Assembly (NCBI GenBank): GCA_021647585.1
Contig: JAKIUK010000088.1
Location: 1 to 15,401 of the forward strand
From: Methylococcaceae bacterium
GTDB lineage: Bacteria > Pseudomonadota > Gammaproteobacteria > Methylococcales > Methylomonadaceae
Direction of reading: 5' to 3'
Length of the DNA: 15,401 bases
The translations under genes and the position numbers were made by a program. The notes beneath the pieces are model-generated. The model saw only the letters and a program-made list of their open reading frames with translations, made no database searches and was not told where the DNA came from. Of this stretch, positions 8,573 through 14,834 are shown piece after piece. The stretch's first letter is position 1, and every line of letters starts with the position of its first letter.

Positions 8573-10090
8573 CTACACTTCGCCCTGTTCGCCTGCAAAC
8601 CAAGGTTCGCGTGCCTTCATAATCAGTTTTCCTGCCCGTTCCTCATCTATCCCAGGAAAAGCCAAAAGTTCATCCGTTGCCTGCTCCGCTAAATCTTCCA
8701 TCGTAATTATGCCCTTGGCAGCTAACTCATGAGCTAGTGCATCATCCATCCCCTCCATCTCAAGAAGGTCTTGGGCAGGCTTTGAAGTTTCAACCGCCTC
8801 TTCTGAAGCAATAGCATTAATCAATACCGCATCTTTCGCACGGTTTCTTAAAGCCTCAACCAACTCTTCATCGAAACCTTCGATTTCCAACATCTCTTCA
8901 ACGGGAATATAAGCAATCTCTTCTACATTGCTTAAACCTACTTCAACTAATACTTCTGCAATTTCTTCATCAACATCCAGTTGATCAATAAATGTCTGTT
9001 TAATTTTTTCAGATTCTACATTACTAGAATCATCTGCTTTGCTTGCGTCACGAACATTCAGTTCCCAACCCGTTAATTCTGTGGCTAAACGTACGTTTTG
9101 TCCACCTCTCCCTATAGCCTGTGACAAATTATCCGTATCCACAGCAACATCCATGCTATGTTTATCTTCGTCTACAACAATGGCTTCTATTTCAGCCGGA
9201 GACATCGCGTTAATGACAAATTGGGCTTCATTTTCATTCCATAAGATAATATCTACTCGCTCACCGGCTAATTCATTTGACACCGCCTGAACTCTTGAGC
9301 CTCTCATACCAACACATGCACCTACTGGATCTAGCCTAGGGTCATTACTTTTAACTGCAATTTTTGCCCTTGAGCCAGGATCACGAGCTGCAGCTAAGAC
9401 ATCGATCAATCCTTCACCAACTTCAGGCACCTCAAGTCTAAATAAAGCAATTAATAACTCAGGAGCAGAACGACTAACAAATAATTGTGGGCCTCGAACA
9501 TCCGAACGTACTTCTTTCAAATACCCACGAATTCTATCGCCAATACGAATTGATTCCCTTGGAATCATATCGTCTCTGGCTATATAGGCCTCAACATTAC
9601 CTCCAAGATCAAGGTAAACACTACCTTTTTCTAAACGTTTTACAACACCAGTAACCAACTCACCAACTCGGTCTTCATAAGCATCAACAATCTTTTTTCT
9701 CTCAGCCTCCCTAACTTTTTGAATAATAACTTGTTTTGCTGTTTGCGCGGCAATTCTACAAAAAGCAACTGATTCAATTTCTTCTTCAGTAAAATCACCC
9801 ACTTCAGCGTCAGGATCATCTATTTGCGCAACTTCAAGTAAAGTTTGTGATTCTGGAGACTCAAGATCACCATCTATCTCATCATTAGCAGCAACCACCT
9901 CCCAGCGACGATAAGTTTTGTACTCTCCAGTAGCTCTATCAATTTCTACACGGGCAGAAATTTGATTTTCATGATTTTTTATTGCTGCTGCAGCTAATGC
10001 GGACTCTAGTGCCTGAAAAACAATTTCTTTATCAATATCCTTTTCATTAGCAAACACTTCTGCTACCAATAAAATTTCTTTATTTACCAT
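8573..10090 (-). CDS. nusA: Transcription elongation/termination factor NusA
   Basis: This 505-residue protein binds RNA polymerase and the nascent RNA to control pausing, intrinsic termination and antitermination. It has the N-terminal polymerase-binding domain (about 1-125), an S1 domain (LVTGVVKRLEKGSVYLDLG, about 145-163), KH1 and KH2 (with DPVGACVGMRGSRVQAV and SQAIGRGGQNVRLA), and two C-terminal acidic repeats (about 365-425 and 442-500, the second ending KAREPWF), as in gammaproteobacterial NusA. The ATG at 10090-10088 overlaps the rimP end by 11 bases. In E. coli NusA lowers expression of its own operon through terminators in the leader; the two terminators upstream of rimP here make the same loop plausible. 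Confidence 0.98.
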   Translation of the reverse strand: MVNKEILLVAEVFANEKDIDKEIVFQALESALAAAAIKNHENQISARVEIDRATGEYKTYRRWEVVAANDEIDGDLESPESQTLLEVAQIDDPDAEVGDFTEEEIESVAFCRIAAQTAKQVIIQKVREAERKKIVDAYEDRVGELVTGVVKRLEKGSVYLDLGGNVEAYIARDDMIPRESIRIGDRIRGYLKEVRSDVRGPQLFVSRSAPELLIALFRLEVPEVGEGLIDVLAAARDPGSRAKIAVKSNDPRLDPVGACVGMRGSRVQAVSNELAGERVDIILWNENEAQFVINAMSPAEIEAIVVDEDKHSMDVAVDTDNLSQAIGRGGQNVRLATELTGWELNVRDASKADDSSNVESEKIKQTFIDQLDVDEEIAEVLVEVGLSNVEEIAYIPVEEMLEIEGFDEELVEALRNRAKDAVLINAIASEEAVETSKPAQDLLEMEGMDDALAHELAAKGIITMEDLAEQATDELLAFPGIDEERAGKLIMKAREPWFAGEQGEV

Positions 10091-10565
10091 TGCGCCCTCC
10101 TTTTTTAATTGCGTAGTCAGGAACCAATCGAGCTTTGCTCATTGCCTGAAATGGAATTTCTATATTCTGATCTGCTTGCTGAAGCAAAATCACCTCACCA
10201 TCAACACTGTCTATCTGTCCTGTTATTTTCCTTTGTTTATTAATGGGCTTAAATAAATTCACCGTCACTGTACTGCCAACAAACTGTTCAAACTGACTAA
10301 TTTTAAAAAACGGTCTATCTGCACCCGGTGAAGAAACTTCTAGCTGGTAATTATCTGCAATAGGGTCTTCAACATCAAGCATACCGCTAATCTGATGGCT
10401 TACTTTAGTACAGTCTTCAACCAAAACCCCGTTTTCTGTGTCAATATAAATTCTCAACAGACCATGCCGTGGATGCGGGTTATATTCAATACCCACGCAT
10501 TCATAACCTAGACCTTCTACAATTGGTTCAATTAAATTCACCAAATGTTCAGGAGCCTGTTTCAT
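10080..10565 (-). CDS. rimP: Ribosome maturation factor RimP
   Basis: This 161-residue protein acts in 30S assembly, helping S12 and the 3' domain join. The N-terminal alpha/beta domain carries GYECVGIEYNPHPRHGLLRIYID (about 19-41) and VEDCTKVSHQISGMLDVEDPI; LEVSSPGADRPF (about 79-90) is the family hallmark before the C-terminal SH3-like barrel. ATG 10565-10563 follows GAGG on the minus strand. It is the first gene of the operon and its end overlaps nusA by 11 bases. Only about 25 bases separate its start from a strong intrinsic terminator, so its transcription must come from further upstream by readthrough. Confidence 0.96.
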   Translation of the reverse strand: MKQAPEHLVNLIEPIVEGLGYECVGIEYNPHPRHGLLRIYIDTENGVLVEDCTKVSHQISGMLDVEDPIADNYQLEVSSPGADRPFFKISQFEQFVGSTVTVNLFKPINKQRKITGQIDSVDGEVILLQQADQNIEIPFQAMSKARLVPDYAIKKGGRNGK

Positions 10566-10587
10566 ACTACCTCACTTTCTTACACAC

Positions 10588-10611
10588 AAAAAAAAAGAGC
10601 CAACGGCTCTT
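10588..10611 (-). terminator. Intrinsic terminator just ahead of rimP (attenuator candidate)
   Basis: On the minus strand AAGAGCC (10611-10605) pairs with GGCTCTT (10601-10595) over a 3-base loop, running into nine T (10596-10588). No promoter fits in the 22 bases left before the rimP start, so polymerase must read through this site to express the whole operon. That makes it a regulated terminator rather than the end of an unrelated unit. Attenuators upstream of rimP have been described in gammaproteobacteria (rimP leader). Confidence 0.85.
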
Positions 10612-10653
10612 CCATAAAAACTATTCTATTCCTAATGCTTTCTTAAAGCCTAG

Positions 10654-10680
10654 AAAACAAAAAACCCCAAAAAGGGGTTT
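10654..10680 (-). terminator. First leader terminator
   Basis: On the minus strand AAACCCC / GGGGTTT (10680-10674 with 10668-10662) encloses TTTTT and is followed by TTTGTTTT. It ends the structured leader RNA about 155 bases after the predicted start and lies about 50 bases upstream of the second terminator. Confidence 0.8.
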
Positions 10681-10813
10681 CTCATAAAAATCTGGTACGG
10701 GGGCTGGTTGCCAACACTGTCTAGCTTGTTGATCAACGCCCTAGACATAACATCTAAACCGCCTGTAACAAGCGCGCTACTATCTAAACTAGAGGGAGCC
10801 CGTACTTGCCAAT
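10655..10813 (-). ncRNA. Structured leader RNA of the rimP operon or separate small RNA
   Basis: Between a good minus-strand promoter and an intrinsic terminator lie about 130 bases rich in self-complementarity. The ends pair: GTACGGG(CT) at 10805-10797 with (AG)CC-CCCGTAC at 10705-10695, nine pairs with a 2-base bulge. Inside, TGTCTAG/CTAGACA (10718-10724 with 10741-10747) forms a stem. GCTTGTT (10724-10730) can instead pair with AACAAGC (10767-10773), which gives a competing or pseudoknotted fold. ATCTAAAC occurs twice (10752, 10782), exactly 30 bases apart. E. coli has a tRNA (metY) at this place; I found no tRNA here. It may be a cis-acting attenuator leader or a free small RNA; the pairings are seen, the function is inferred. 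Confidence 0.5.
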
Positions 10814-10819
10814 CCGAGA

Positions 10820-10849
10820 AGTATAACACCAACACACCCATTTTAACAA
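10820..10849 (-). promoter_or_regulatory. Sigma70-like promoter for the rimP operon leader
   Basis: On the minus strand a -35 TTGTTA (10849-10844) and a -10 TATACT (10825-10820) are separated by 18 bases. An A at 10813 is a suitable start. It reads into the structured leader and the two terminators. The -35 lies only 15 bases from the start codon of the divergent mobC-like gene. Confidence 0.6.
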
Positions 10850-10864
10850 CCTTAGGATGTGAAA

Positions 10865-11704
10865 ATGGATAAAAACAATAAGCCTTCAATAAGAAAGTAT
10901 CCTGTCTCATTCTCAATTCGCCTTACCAAAGATGAGCGTAAATCTCTTGAACAAGCGGCGGCTGGTCGCCCATTGGCGGCTTATATACGGTGGCTAATCT
11001 TCAGAAAAGATATGTCAGAAATGCCAAAAAAACGTACTCGCGGTGAAACCGCTGACAAGGACCACAAAGAAATTGCAAAACTTCTGGGCGCTCTAGGCAA
11101 ATCTCGAATTGCCAGCAACATAAATCAACTGGCCAAGGCCGCTAATTCAGGTTCATTGCCTGTGAACGAAGAAATTATATCATCAATAAAAGAAGCCACT
11201 TCAGCCATACAATGGATGCGTGATACCTTAATCAAAGCCCTAGGATTAAAACCACAAGCAAAAAAGAAGAGAATTCAGATGATCCTCAAGGGTAATCAGC
11301 GCGCCGGAGGGCGGCAAATGTCACTGCATTTGCTCAATGTTGAACAAAATGAGCATGTTAATGTTCATGAAGTGCGCGGCTTTATGGCCGAAGATTTGCT
11401 GGGCGCATTGAACGAAGCCTATGCTCTTTCAAAAGGTACAAAGTGCAAACAATTCATGTATTCACTCAGCCTGAATCCACCACAAACTGAGTATATCGAT
11501 ATTGAAACCTTCGAAACCACTCTGGATAGGATCGAAAATAAACTAGGCTTAGAGGGTCAGCCACGCATAGTGGTTTTCCATGAAAAAGAAGGTCGCCGCC
11601 ATGCTCATGCGGTATGGAGCCGCATTAATATAGATATAATGAAAGCGATCAATATTGCTTTCCAAAACGTAAACTCAATGAAATTGCCAAATCGCTATAT
11701 CTAG
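10865..11704 (+). CDS. MobC-like relaxosome protein fused in frame to relaxase N-terminus
   Basis: The start is ATG 10865, 7 bases after AGGA (10854-10857). The first 138 residues or so are a MobC-type accessory protein: an N-terminal ribbon-helix-helix-like part (KYPVSFSIRLTKDERKSLEQ), the block PLAAYIRWLIF, and the C-terminal signature SNINQLAKAANSGSLP. MobC proteins bind oriT and help the relaxase nick it. The frame then runs without a stop into a relaxase start (MILKGNQRAGGRQMSLHLL, from 11279). In related elements the two genes normally overlap at ATGA. Here ATGA is present at 11279-11282 and its TGA is in the +1 frame, reached from the A-run at 11260-11265. A one-base change in that run probably created the fusion. 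The frame stops at 11702-11704 after a further frameshift in the relaxase part. Confidence 0.65.
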   Translation: MDKNNKPSIRKYPVSFSIRLTKDERKSLEQAAAGRPLAAYIRWLIFRKDMSEMPKKRTRGETADKDHKEIAKLLGALGKSRIASNINQLAKAANSGSLPVNEEIISSIKEATSAIQWMRDTLIKALGLKPQAKKKRIQMILKGNQRAGGRQMSLHLLNVEQNEHVNVHEVRGFMAEDLLGALNEAYALSKGTKCKQFMYSLSLNPPQTEYIDIETFETTLDRIENKLGLEGQPRIVVFHEKEGRRHAHAVWSRINIDIMKAINIAFQNVNSMKLPNRYI

Positions 11705-11842
11705 AACATATCGCACCTCAAATCAGTTAAGAAAAAGACAGCCAAAATGGCTAGCCGCAGTAAATCACATGGCAAACATAAAGATCATGACATCGGCTTT
11801 GATGATCTCGATCATGATATCGACTTTGAACCAGATATTTAA
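11279..11842 (+). pseudogene. Relaxase (MobA/VirD2-type) remnant with large internal deletion
   Basis: The N-terminal 127 residues or so match the relaxase/mobilization nuclease domain: MILKGNQRAGGRQ, RGFMAEDL.GALNEAYALSKGTKCKQF and the metal-binding block GRRHAHAVWSRI at about 11590-11625. At about 11658 a one-base shift moves the expected continuation (FPKRKLNEIAKSLYLEH) into the next frame, which ends at TAA 11728-11730. From about 11729, back in the original frame, a short tail rich in Lys, His and Asp (KSHGKHKDHDIGFDDLDHDI) ends at TAA 11840-11842; it looks like an authentic relaxase C-terminus. Several hundred central codons are therefore missing. The protein cannot be functional as a whole, so the element can no longer mobilise itself. 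Confidence 0.7.
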
Positions 11843-12117
11843 TGAAAGAAAATATCATGAAAAATTTAAAATGTAACACTTGCGGAAATTCATATCACTG
11901 GCGCGAAGCCTTTGCAAAGTTTGGCTTTGATGATGGCGATAGAAATCTTCAAACCCCGCGCATCGTTCAAGCATTAGATAATGCACGATATCACGTTAAA
12001 TATTCACGGCAGTCTCCGCATAACACGCTGATTTATTCTATCGAAAAAGACAGCGTAGAGTTTATGCCTATCAAAACTAATAATTACCGTATCGGCTATG
12101 ACTATCCATTGGATTAG
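11842..12117 (+). CDS. Small conserved-looking hypothetical protein of the mob region
   Basis: This frame is 91 residues from ATG 11842, whose A is the last base of the relaxase stop (TAATG); a second ATG at 11857 gives 86 residues and a better-looking N-terminus (MKNLKCNTCGNSYHW). It has one CxxC pair near the start and the stretch WREAFAKFGFDDGD, with no signal peptide or membrane segment. I recall similar small proteins following relaxase genes on mobilizable elements, but I do not know a function. The 1-base overlap shows it was part of the mob operon. It may be shortened at its C-terminus (ends YDYPLD). Confidence 0.55.
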   Translation: MKENIMKNLKCNTCGNSYHWREAFAKFGFDDGDRNLQTPRIVQALDNARYHVKYSRQSPHNTLIYSIEKDSVEFMPIKTNNYRIGYDYPLD

Positions 12118-12135
12118 CTGCCAATCTATATTTTA

Positions 12136-12156
12136 GAATTGCTCGAAGAGCAATTC
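12136..12156. repeat. Perfect 9-bp inverted repeat between convergent genes
   Basis: GAATTGCTC and GAGCAATTC flank a 3-base centre, 20 bases past the stop of the small hypothetical gene and 127 bases from the end of the SEC-C gene. It may act as a weak terminator or protect 3' ends. Neither strand has a clean T-run after it, so I do not call it an intrinsic terminator. Confidence 0.5.
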
Positions 12157-12282
12157 CCTACAAAAATACTGTTTGCTAGTGAATCACCATCTAATGGTAG
12201 ACTGGTTTAAATATCTGCGTTTTTTGTACACTTAGAGTGGTCATATACAGGCATTGTTAAACTTATTGGACATTTAAACCGC

Positions 12283-13317
12283 TCAGTGCAGATGATCGCT
12301 TGAATGAATTGTCTTACCGATTTTTGGATAGATTAGATTAAAATATATAACAGCATCAAAAAGCGGTGTTTTTTTGATCTTATATTTATGGTCATAGTGT
12401 TTATCGCCCTTAATGACTTCTAGCTCTGCTAATCCTAAGAATTCTAAAAAGCGATTACATGCCCTTGAGTAATAACAGCGACGCAAATCTTCTTCTGGGG
12501 TGGAATAAGACGAACCTTTCATTTCATCAACCACCATAGGGAAAGCTCTTAGAAAGTCATCTTCATAGACAGAAGTAAAAGTCCTTTTTTCACCATGTTG
12601 CTTTAACAAATACAGGGTAAATAAAAACGATTGCTGTATAAATGGAACATCATTGTAATGATCCCAGTAGCCCCAATTAAACTCACGACAATAGGTTTTA
12701 AAAATAATGGGATAAAGTCCTTTTAAACCTGACTTTCCGACTATCTTTTGATATTTTTTAGTTAAATAAAAGCGTCCTTTAGTTTTGCGAAGAAATCCTG
12801 CCAACTCTAGTACAACACGCGTTACATGTAATTCAAAAAAATCATCTTCTTTATTGACCTTGTGAAAGGAAGAAAAAGTATCATCAGCATATAATTTATT
12901 GTAATCGCTCCACACGTCTCTACAGAGTTTTTGAGGTAAAGAACCTTTTGCCTTTGTTGCTTGCAACCCTTTATCATCGATAGCTGAAACAATACCCTCC
13001 ATTAGCATCAAAATGGGAGCATCAGGCTCTATAGATAATTGATCAGAAAACTGAAAAAGATCAGGGGTATCATAGGCAAAATTAAGCATTCGATAAACTT
13101 GTTTAGAAGACAAACCAAGGAAATCATCCTGTGCTTTCTGATTTTGTTTTGCCACAAGCGTATCCGTTGCTGCCTGCACTTCTTCTATTGAGTCAAATTC
13201 TTGACCTGACAACAAATCACTTAATTCATCATTCACCGTACGTGATACTGATAAGCAACAATGCTTATATTTTTTTCCACTGCCACAAGGACAAGGATCA
13301 TTTCGACCAGTTTTCAT
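12283..13317 (-). CDS. SEC-C motif protein of unknown function
   Basis: This 344-residue protein opens with a complete SEC-C zinc-binding motif, GRNDPCPCGSGKKYKHCC (residues 4-21; ligands C9, C11, C20 and either C21 or H19), the same motif found at the C-terminus of SecA. The remainder (about 25-344) is alpha-helix rich with aromatic patches such as YCREFNWGYWDHYND (about 210-224) and a C-terminal part (FLEFLGLAELE...YKIKKTPLF) that could be a winged-helix-like fold; I recognise no named domain. It has no signal peptide or membrane helix, so it should be cytoplasmic. ATG 13317-13315 follows AGGA by about 9 bases. A possible 46-codon gene stops 3 bases upstream, and fic precedes that on the same strand. 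Such SEC-C proteins are common on mobile and defence-rich segments, but no activity can be assigned. Confidence 0.75.
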   Translation of the reverse strand: MKTGRNDPCPCGSGKKYKHCCLSVSRTVNDELSDLLSGQEFDSIEEVQAATDTLVAKQNQKAQDDFLGLSSKQVYRMLNFAYDTPDLFQFSDQLSIEPDAPILMLMEGIVSAIDDKGLQATKAKGSLPQKLCRDVWSDYNKLYADDTFSSFHKVNKEDDFFELHVTRVVLELAGFLRKTKGRFYLTKKYQKIVGKSGLKGLYPIIFKTYCREFNWGYWDHYNDVPFIQQSFLFTLYLLKQHGEKRTFTSVYEDDFLRAFPMVVDEMKGSSYSTPEEDLRRCYYSRACNRFLEFLGLAELEVIKGDKHYDHKYKIKKTPLFDAVIYFNLIYPKIGKTIHSSDHLH

Positions 13318-13320
13318 TTT

Positions 13321-13461
13321 CTAAATTCCTGACATTTCAATTATCTTCATATCTACCCCCTCACATAGCGAGCCTATCTTAATCACCATAAAACCTACGC
13401 CTTCTCCTCGACTATCTTGCTCACTCTCTATTGTAATGCCCCTTAAACCAGTACCAACCAT
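13321..13461 (-). CDS. Possible 46-residue small protein between fic and the SEC-C gene
   Basis: An open frame starts at ATG 13461-13459 inside the last codons of fic (overlap 19 bases) and ends at TAG 13323-13321, 3 bases before the SEC-C gene start. The product would read MVGTGLRGITIESEQ...IIEMSGI, Glu- and Gly-rich at first and hydrophobic later. An internal ATG at about 13410 or 13350 (the latter after GGGGG) could also start it. The tight fit between the flanking genes suggests coupling. A frame of this length can arise by chance and I recognise no family. Confidence 0.3.
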   Translation of the reverse strand: MVGTGLRGITIESEQDSRGEGVGFMVIKIGSLCEGVDMKIIEMSGI

Positions 13462-14525
13462 TTATCGTCAAGTTCGTATTTGCGCGATTTGTTGGCATCG
13501 CCGTGCTGGATTATAAATTCACTATCGACCCACTTTTTACATAAATTCAGTGCGGTTCGCGGATGAATGTTCAATAAACCTGCAATCTCGCGGGTGGTTA
13601 TATATTTGCTTTTAGCAAACAAACTCAATACTTGTTTCTGCCTTTGATCAAGCTCACGTAAAAGTGAGCTGTGATCTGTTTTCTCACCTTTTGAAGCTTC
13701 ACTTGCTTTTAAACGAACATTAGCAAAGGCATCAGCCATACCTTCACAGAAATAAATAACCCAAGCGGTAATATCTGCCTGCTCTCTTCCAAAATAATAA
13801 TTGTGAGATTTTCCAACGGTAAGGGCGTTGTAATAGGCTTGCAAGTTCGTTGCATAATATTCTTCAAGAGAATAAATGCCCTTAAGCCCATAGCCTGATT
13901 TATGCAGCACCAAATTTGTGAGTAATCGAGCCGTTCGCCCATTGCCATCGTAATAAGGGTGAATTGTGGCAAATTGATAATGGGCAATGGCGGCAATGAT
14001 CGGCACAGGAAGCTCTGATTTGCTGGCTTCCTCGTTGATCCAGCCGATTAAATCAAGCATAAGCGCCGATACATCTCTGGCTTCTGGCGGCATATAAACG
14101 ATAGAACCGCTTGCGCTATCTTTAATCACATTCTGACCATCGCGATACGGTGAGGGACGCTTTTTACCCTCCATCACCAAGCCATGCAGAGTTTGAATAT
14201 CAGGCTCATTAATTTGTCGTGTTTTAGTTTTTATGAGCGCATCGAGATAATCCAAAGCCTGGTAATAGTTTTTAACCTCTCTTTCATCGCGCTCTCGATT
14301 GGGAAATGTCCCGCCATGGAGCACATCTTCCACCTGTTCTTGCGTAAGGCGGTTGCCCTCAATCTGCGTAGAATAATGAGTGGATATGAGGCGCGCGGAC
14401 TCACGCAATGAGGTGAGTACCGGCACGGTTATCGGCAAGCTGGAAACAGCCTGACGAGAAGCTTCAATATCCATCAATAATTTTGTGAGGCCTGCTGTGA
14501 TCTGAAAATTAGGAGTAAACACCAT
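13443..14525 (-). CDS. Fic family protein (probable AMP-transferase, class II)
   Basis: This 360-residue protein should transfer AMP from ATP to a hydroxyl on a target protein. The Fic motif HPYYDGNGRTAR (189-200) is a good match to HPF.DGNGR..R, with catalytic H189, and the flap-like QNVIKDSASGSIVYMPP lies at about 131-147. An inhibitory helix motif STQIEGN (52-58, pattern S/TxxxEG/N) precedes the Fic core, which defines class II, in which one chain holds its own brake. The C-terminus (about 295-355, LDQRQKQVLSLF...TTREIAGLLNIHPRTALNLCKKWV) is a winged helix-turn-helix, suggesting DNA binding. ATG 14525 follows AAGG by 8 bases. It has its own promoter and paired palindromes upstream. Similar solitary Fic proteins are common on mobile elements; the target is unknown. 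Confidence 0.92.
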   Translation of the reverse strand: MVFTPNFQITAGLTKLLMDIEASRQAVSSLPITVPVLTSLRESARLISTHYSTQIEGNRLTQEQVEDVLHGGTFPNRERDEREVKNYYQALDYLDALIKTKTRQINEPDIQTLHGLVMEGKKRPSPYRDGQNVIKDSASGSIVYMPPEARDVSALMLDLIGWINEEASKSELPVPIIAAIAHYQFATIHPYYDGNGRTARLLTNLVLHKSGYGLKGIYSLEEYYATNLQAYYNALTVGKSHNYYFGREQADITAWVIYFCEGMADAFANVRLKASEASKGEKTDHSSLLRELDQRQKQVLSLFAKSKYITTREIAGLLNIHPRTALNLCKKWVDSEFIIQHGDANKSRKYELDDKWLVLV

Positions 14526-14555
14526 TCAATATACCTTATGTTTATGACGTTAATC

Positions 14556-14596
14556 ATTCTAGCAAGATTCGAATATACTTCCAATAAAATTCGAAT
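14556..14596 (-). promoter_or_regulatory. fic promoter with two ATTCGAAT palindromes
   Basis: On the minus strand, TTGGAA (14584-14579) and TAGAAT (14561-14556) are 17 bases apart, about 30 bases before the fic start codon. The palindrome ATTCGAAT lies in the spacer (14567-14574) and again just upstream of the -35 (14589-14596), 22 bases centre to centre, or two helical turns. The layout suits a dimeric repressor or cooperative binding. The helix-turn-helix of Fic itself is an obvious candidate, by inference. Confidence 0.5.
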
Positions 14597-14619
14597 AACC
14601 TTCTCGTCAAATATAGCAT

Positions 14620-14768
14620 CCAAGGGCGATCCTTGGTCGTAATCCACTGGCGAAACAGTGATCAGATTGACAGGTATTTGCTCCTGCAATACCTGCATTC
14701 ACACCATCCATGGCGATTAGCGACGAAACGCTCACCCACCGCCGAAAAGCACCATCTTTCGGTGGCGG
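14620..14768 (+). ncRNA. Row of five hairpins, possible small RNA or single-stranded DNA element
   Basis: The 310 bases between fic and ardA hold no gene, but on the plus strand five hairpins follow one another: CCAAGG/CCTTGG (14620-14636), CACTG/CAGTG with loop GCGAAA (14645-14660), CAGGTATT/AATACCTG (14671-14695), AGCG/CGCT with loop ACGAAA (14719-14732), and the terminator stem at 14736-14768. Two copies of a CATCCA-GGCGAT-like sequence occur at about 14618 and 14706. No coding frame fits. A weak TATAGC at 14612-14617 would place a start just before the first hairpin. It could be a plus-strand small RNA. It could also be a folded single-stranded DNA promoter of the kind that drives anti-restriction genes during plasmid entry; the sequence does not decide. 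Confidence 0.35.
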
Positions 14769-14775
14769 TTTTTTT
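14736..14775 (+). terminator. Plus-strand intrinsic terminator
   Basis: CCACCGCCGAAA pairs with TTTCGGTGGCGG (one G-T pair, one mismatch) around a 9-base loop and is followed by seven T (14769-14775). No plus-strand protein gene precedes it; what it terminates is most simply the hairpin row just upstream. Confidence 0.75.
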
Positions 14776-14782
14776 CCCTGCA

Positions 14783-14811
14783 CAAAAAAGAAAAGGCTCC
14801 GAAGAGCCTTT
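14783..14811 (-). terminator. Intrinsic terminator of the ardA remnant
   Basis: On the minus strand AAAGGCTC (14811-14804) pairs with GAGCCTTT (14799-14792) around a TTCG loop, followed by TCTTTTTTG. It lies about 24 bases past the ardA stop. Confidence 0.85.
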
Positions 14812-14834
14812 AAGTATTTGGATAATTATTTATT

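Noticed and set aside
10690..10815. A tRNA or tmRNA upstream of rimP, where E. coli has metY
   Set aside because: A TAGTTTAGATAGTAGC stretch on the minus strand resembles a D-arm, but no 7-bp acceptor stem, anticodon arm and T-arm line up around it.
10690..10850. oriT of the mobilizable element
   Set aside because: Inverted repeats upstream of mobC would fit, but I cannot identify a nic site, and a promoter plus terminators pointing at rimP explain the repeats at least as well.
10650..10916. An 88-residue frame on the minus strand over the leader region
   Set aside because: It overlaps the promoter, leader stems and terminator and has no ribosome binding site; the self-complementary sequence explains the region better.
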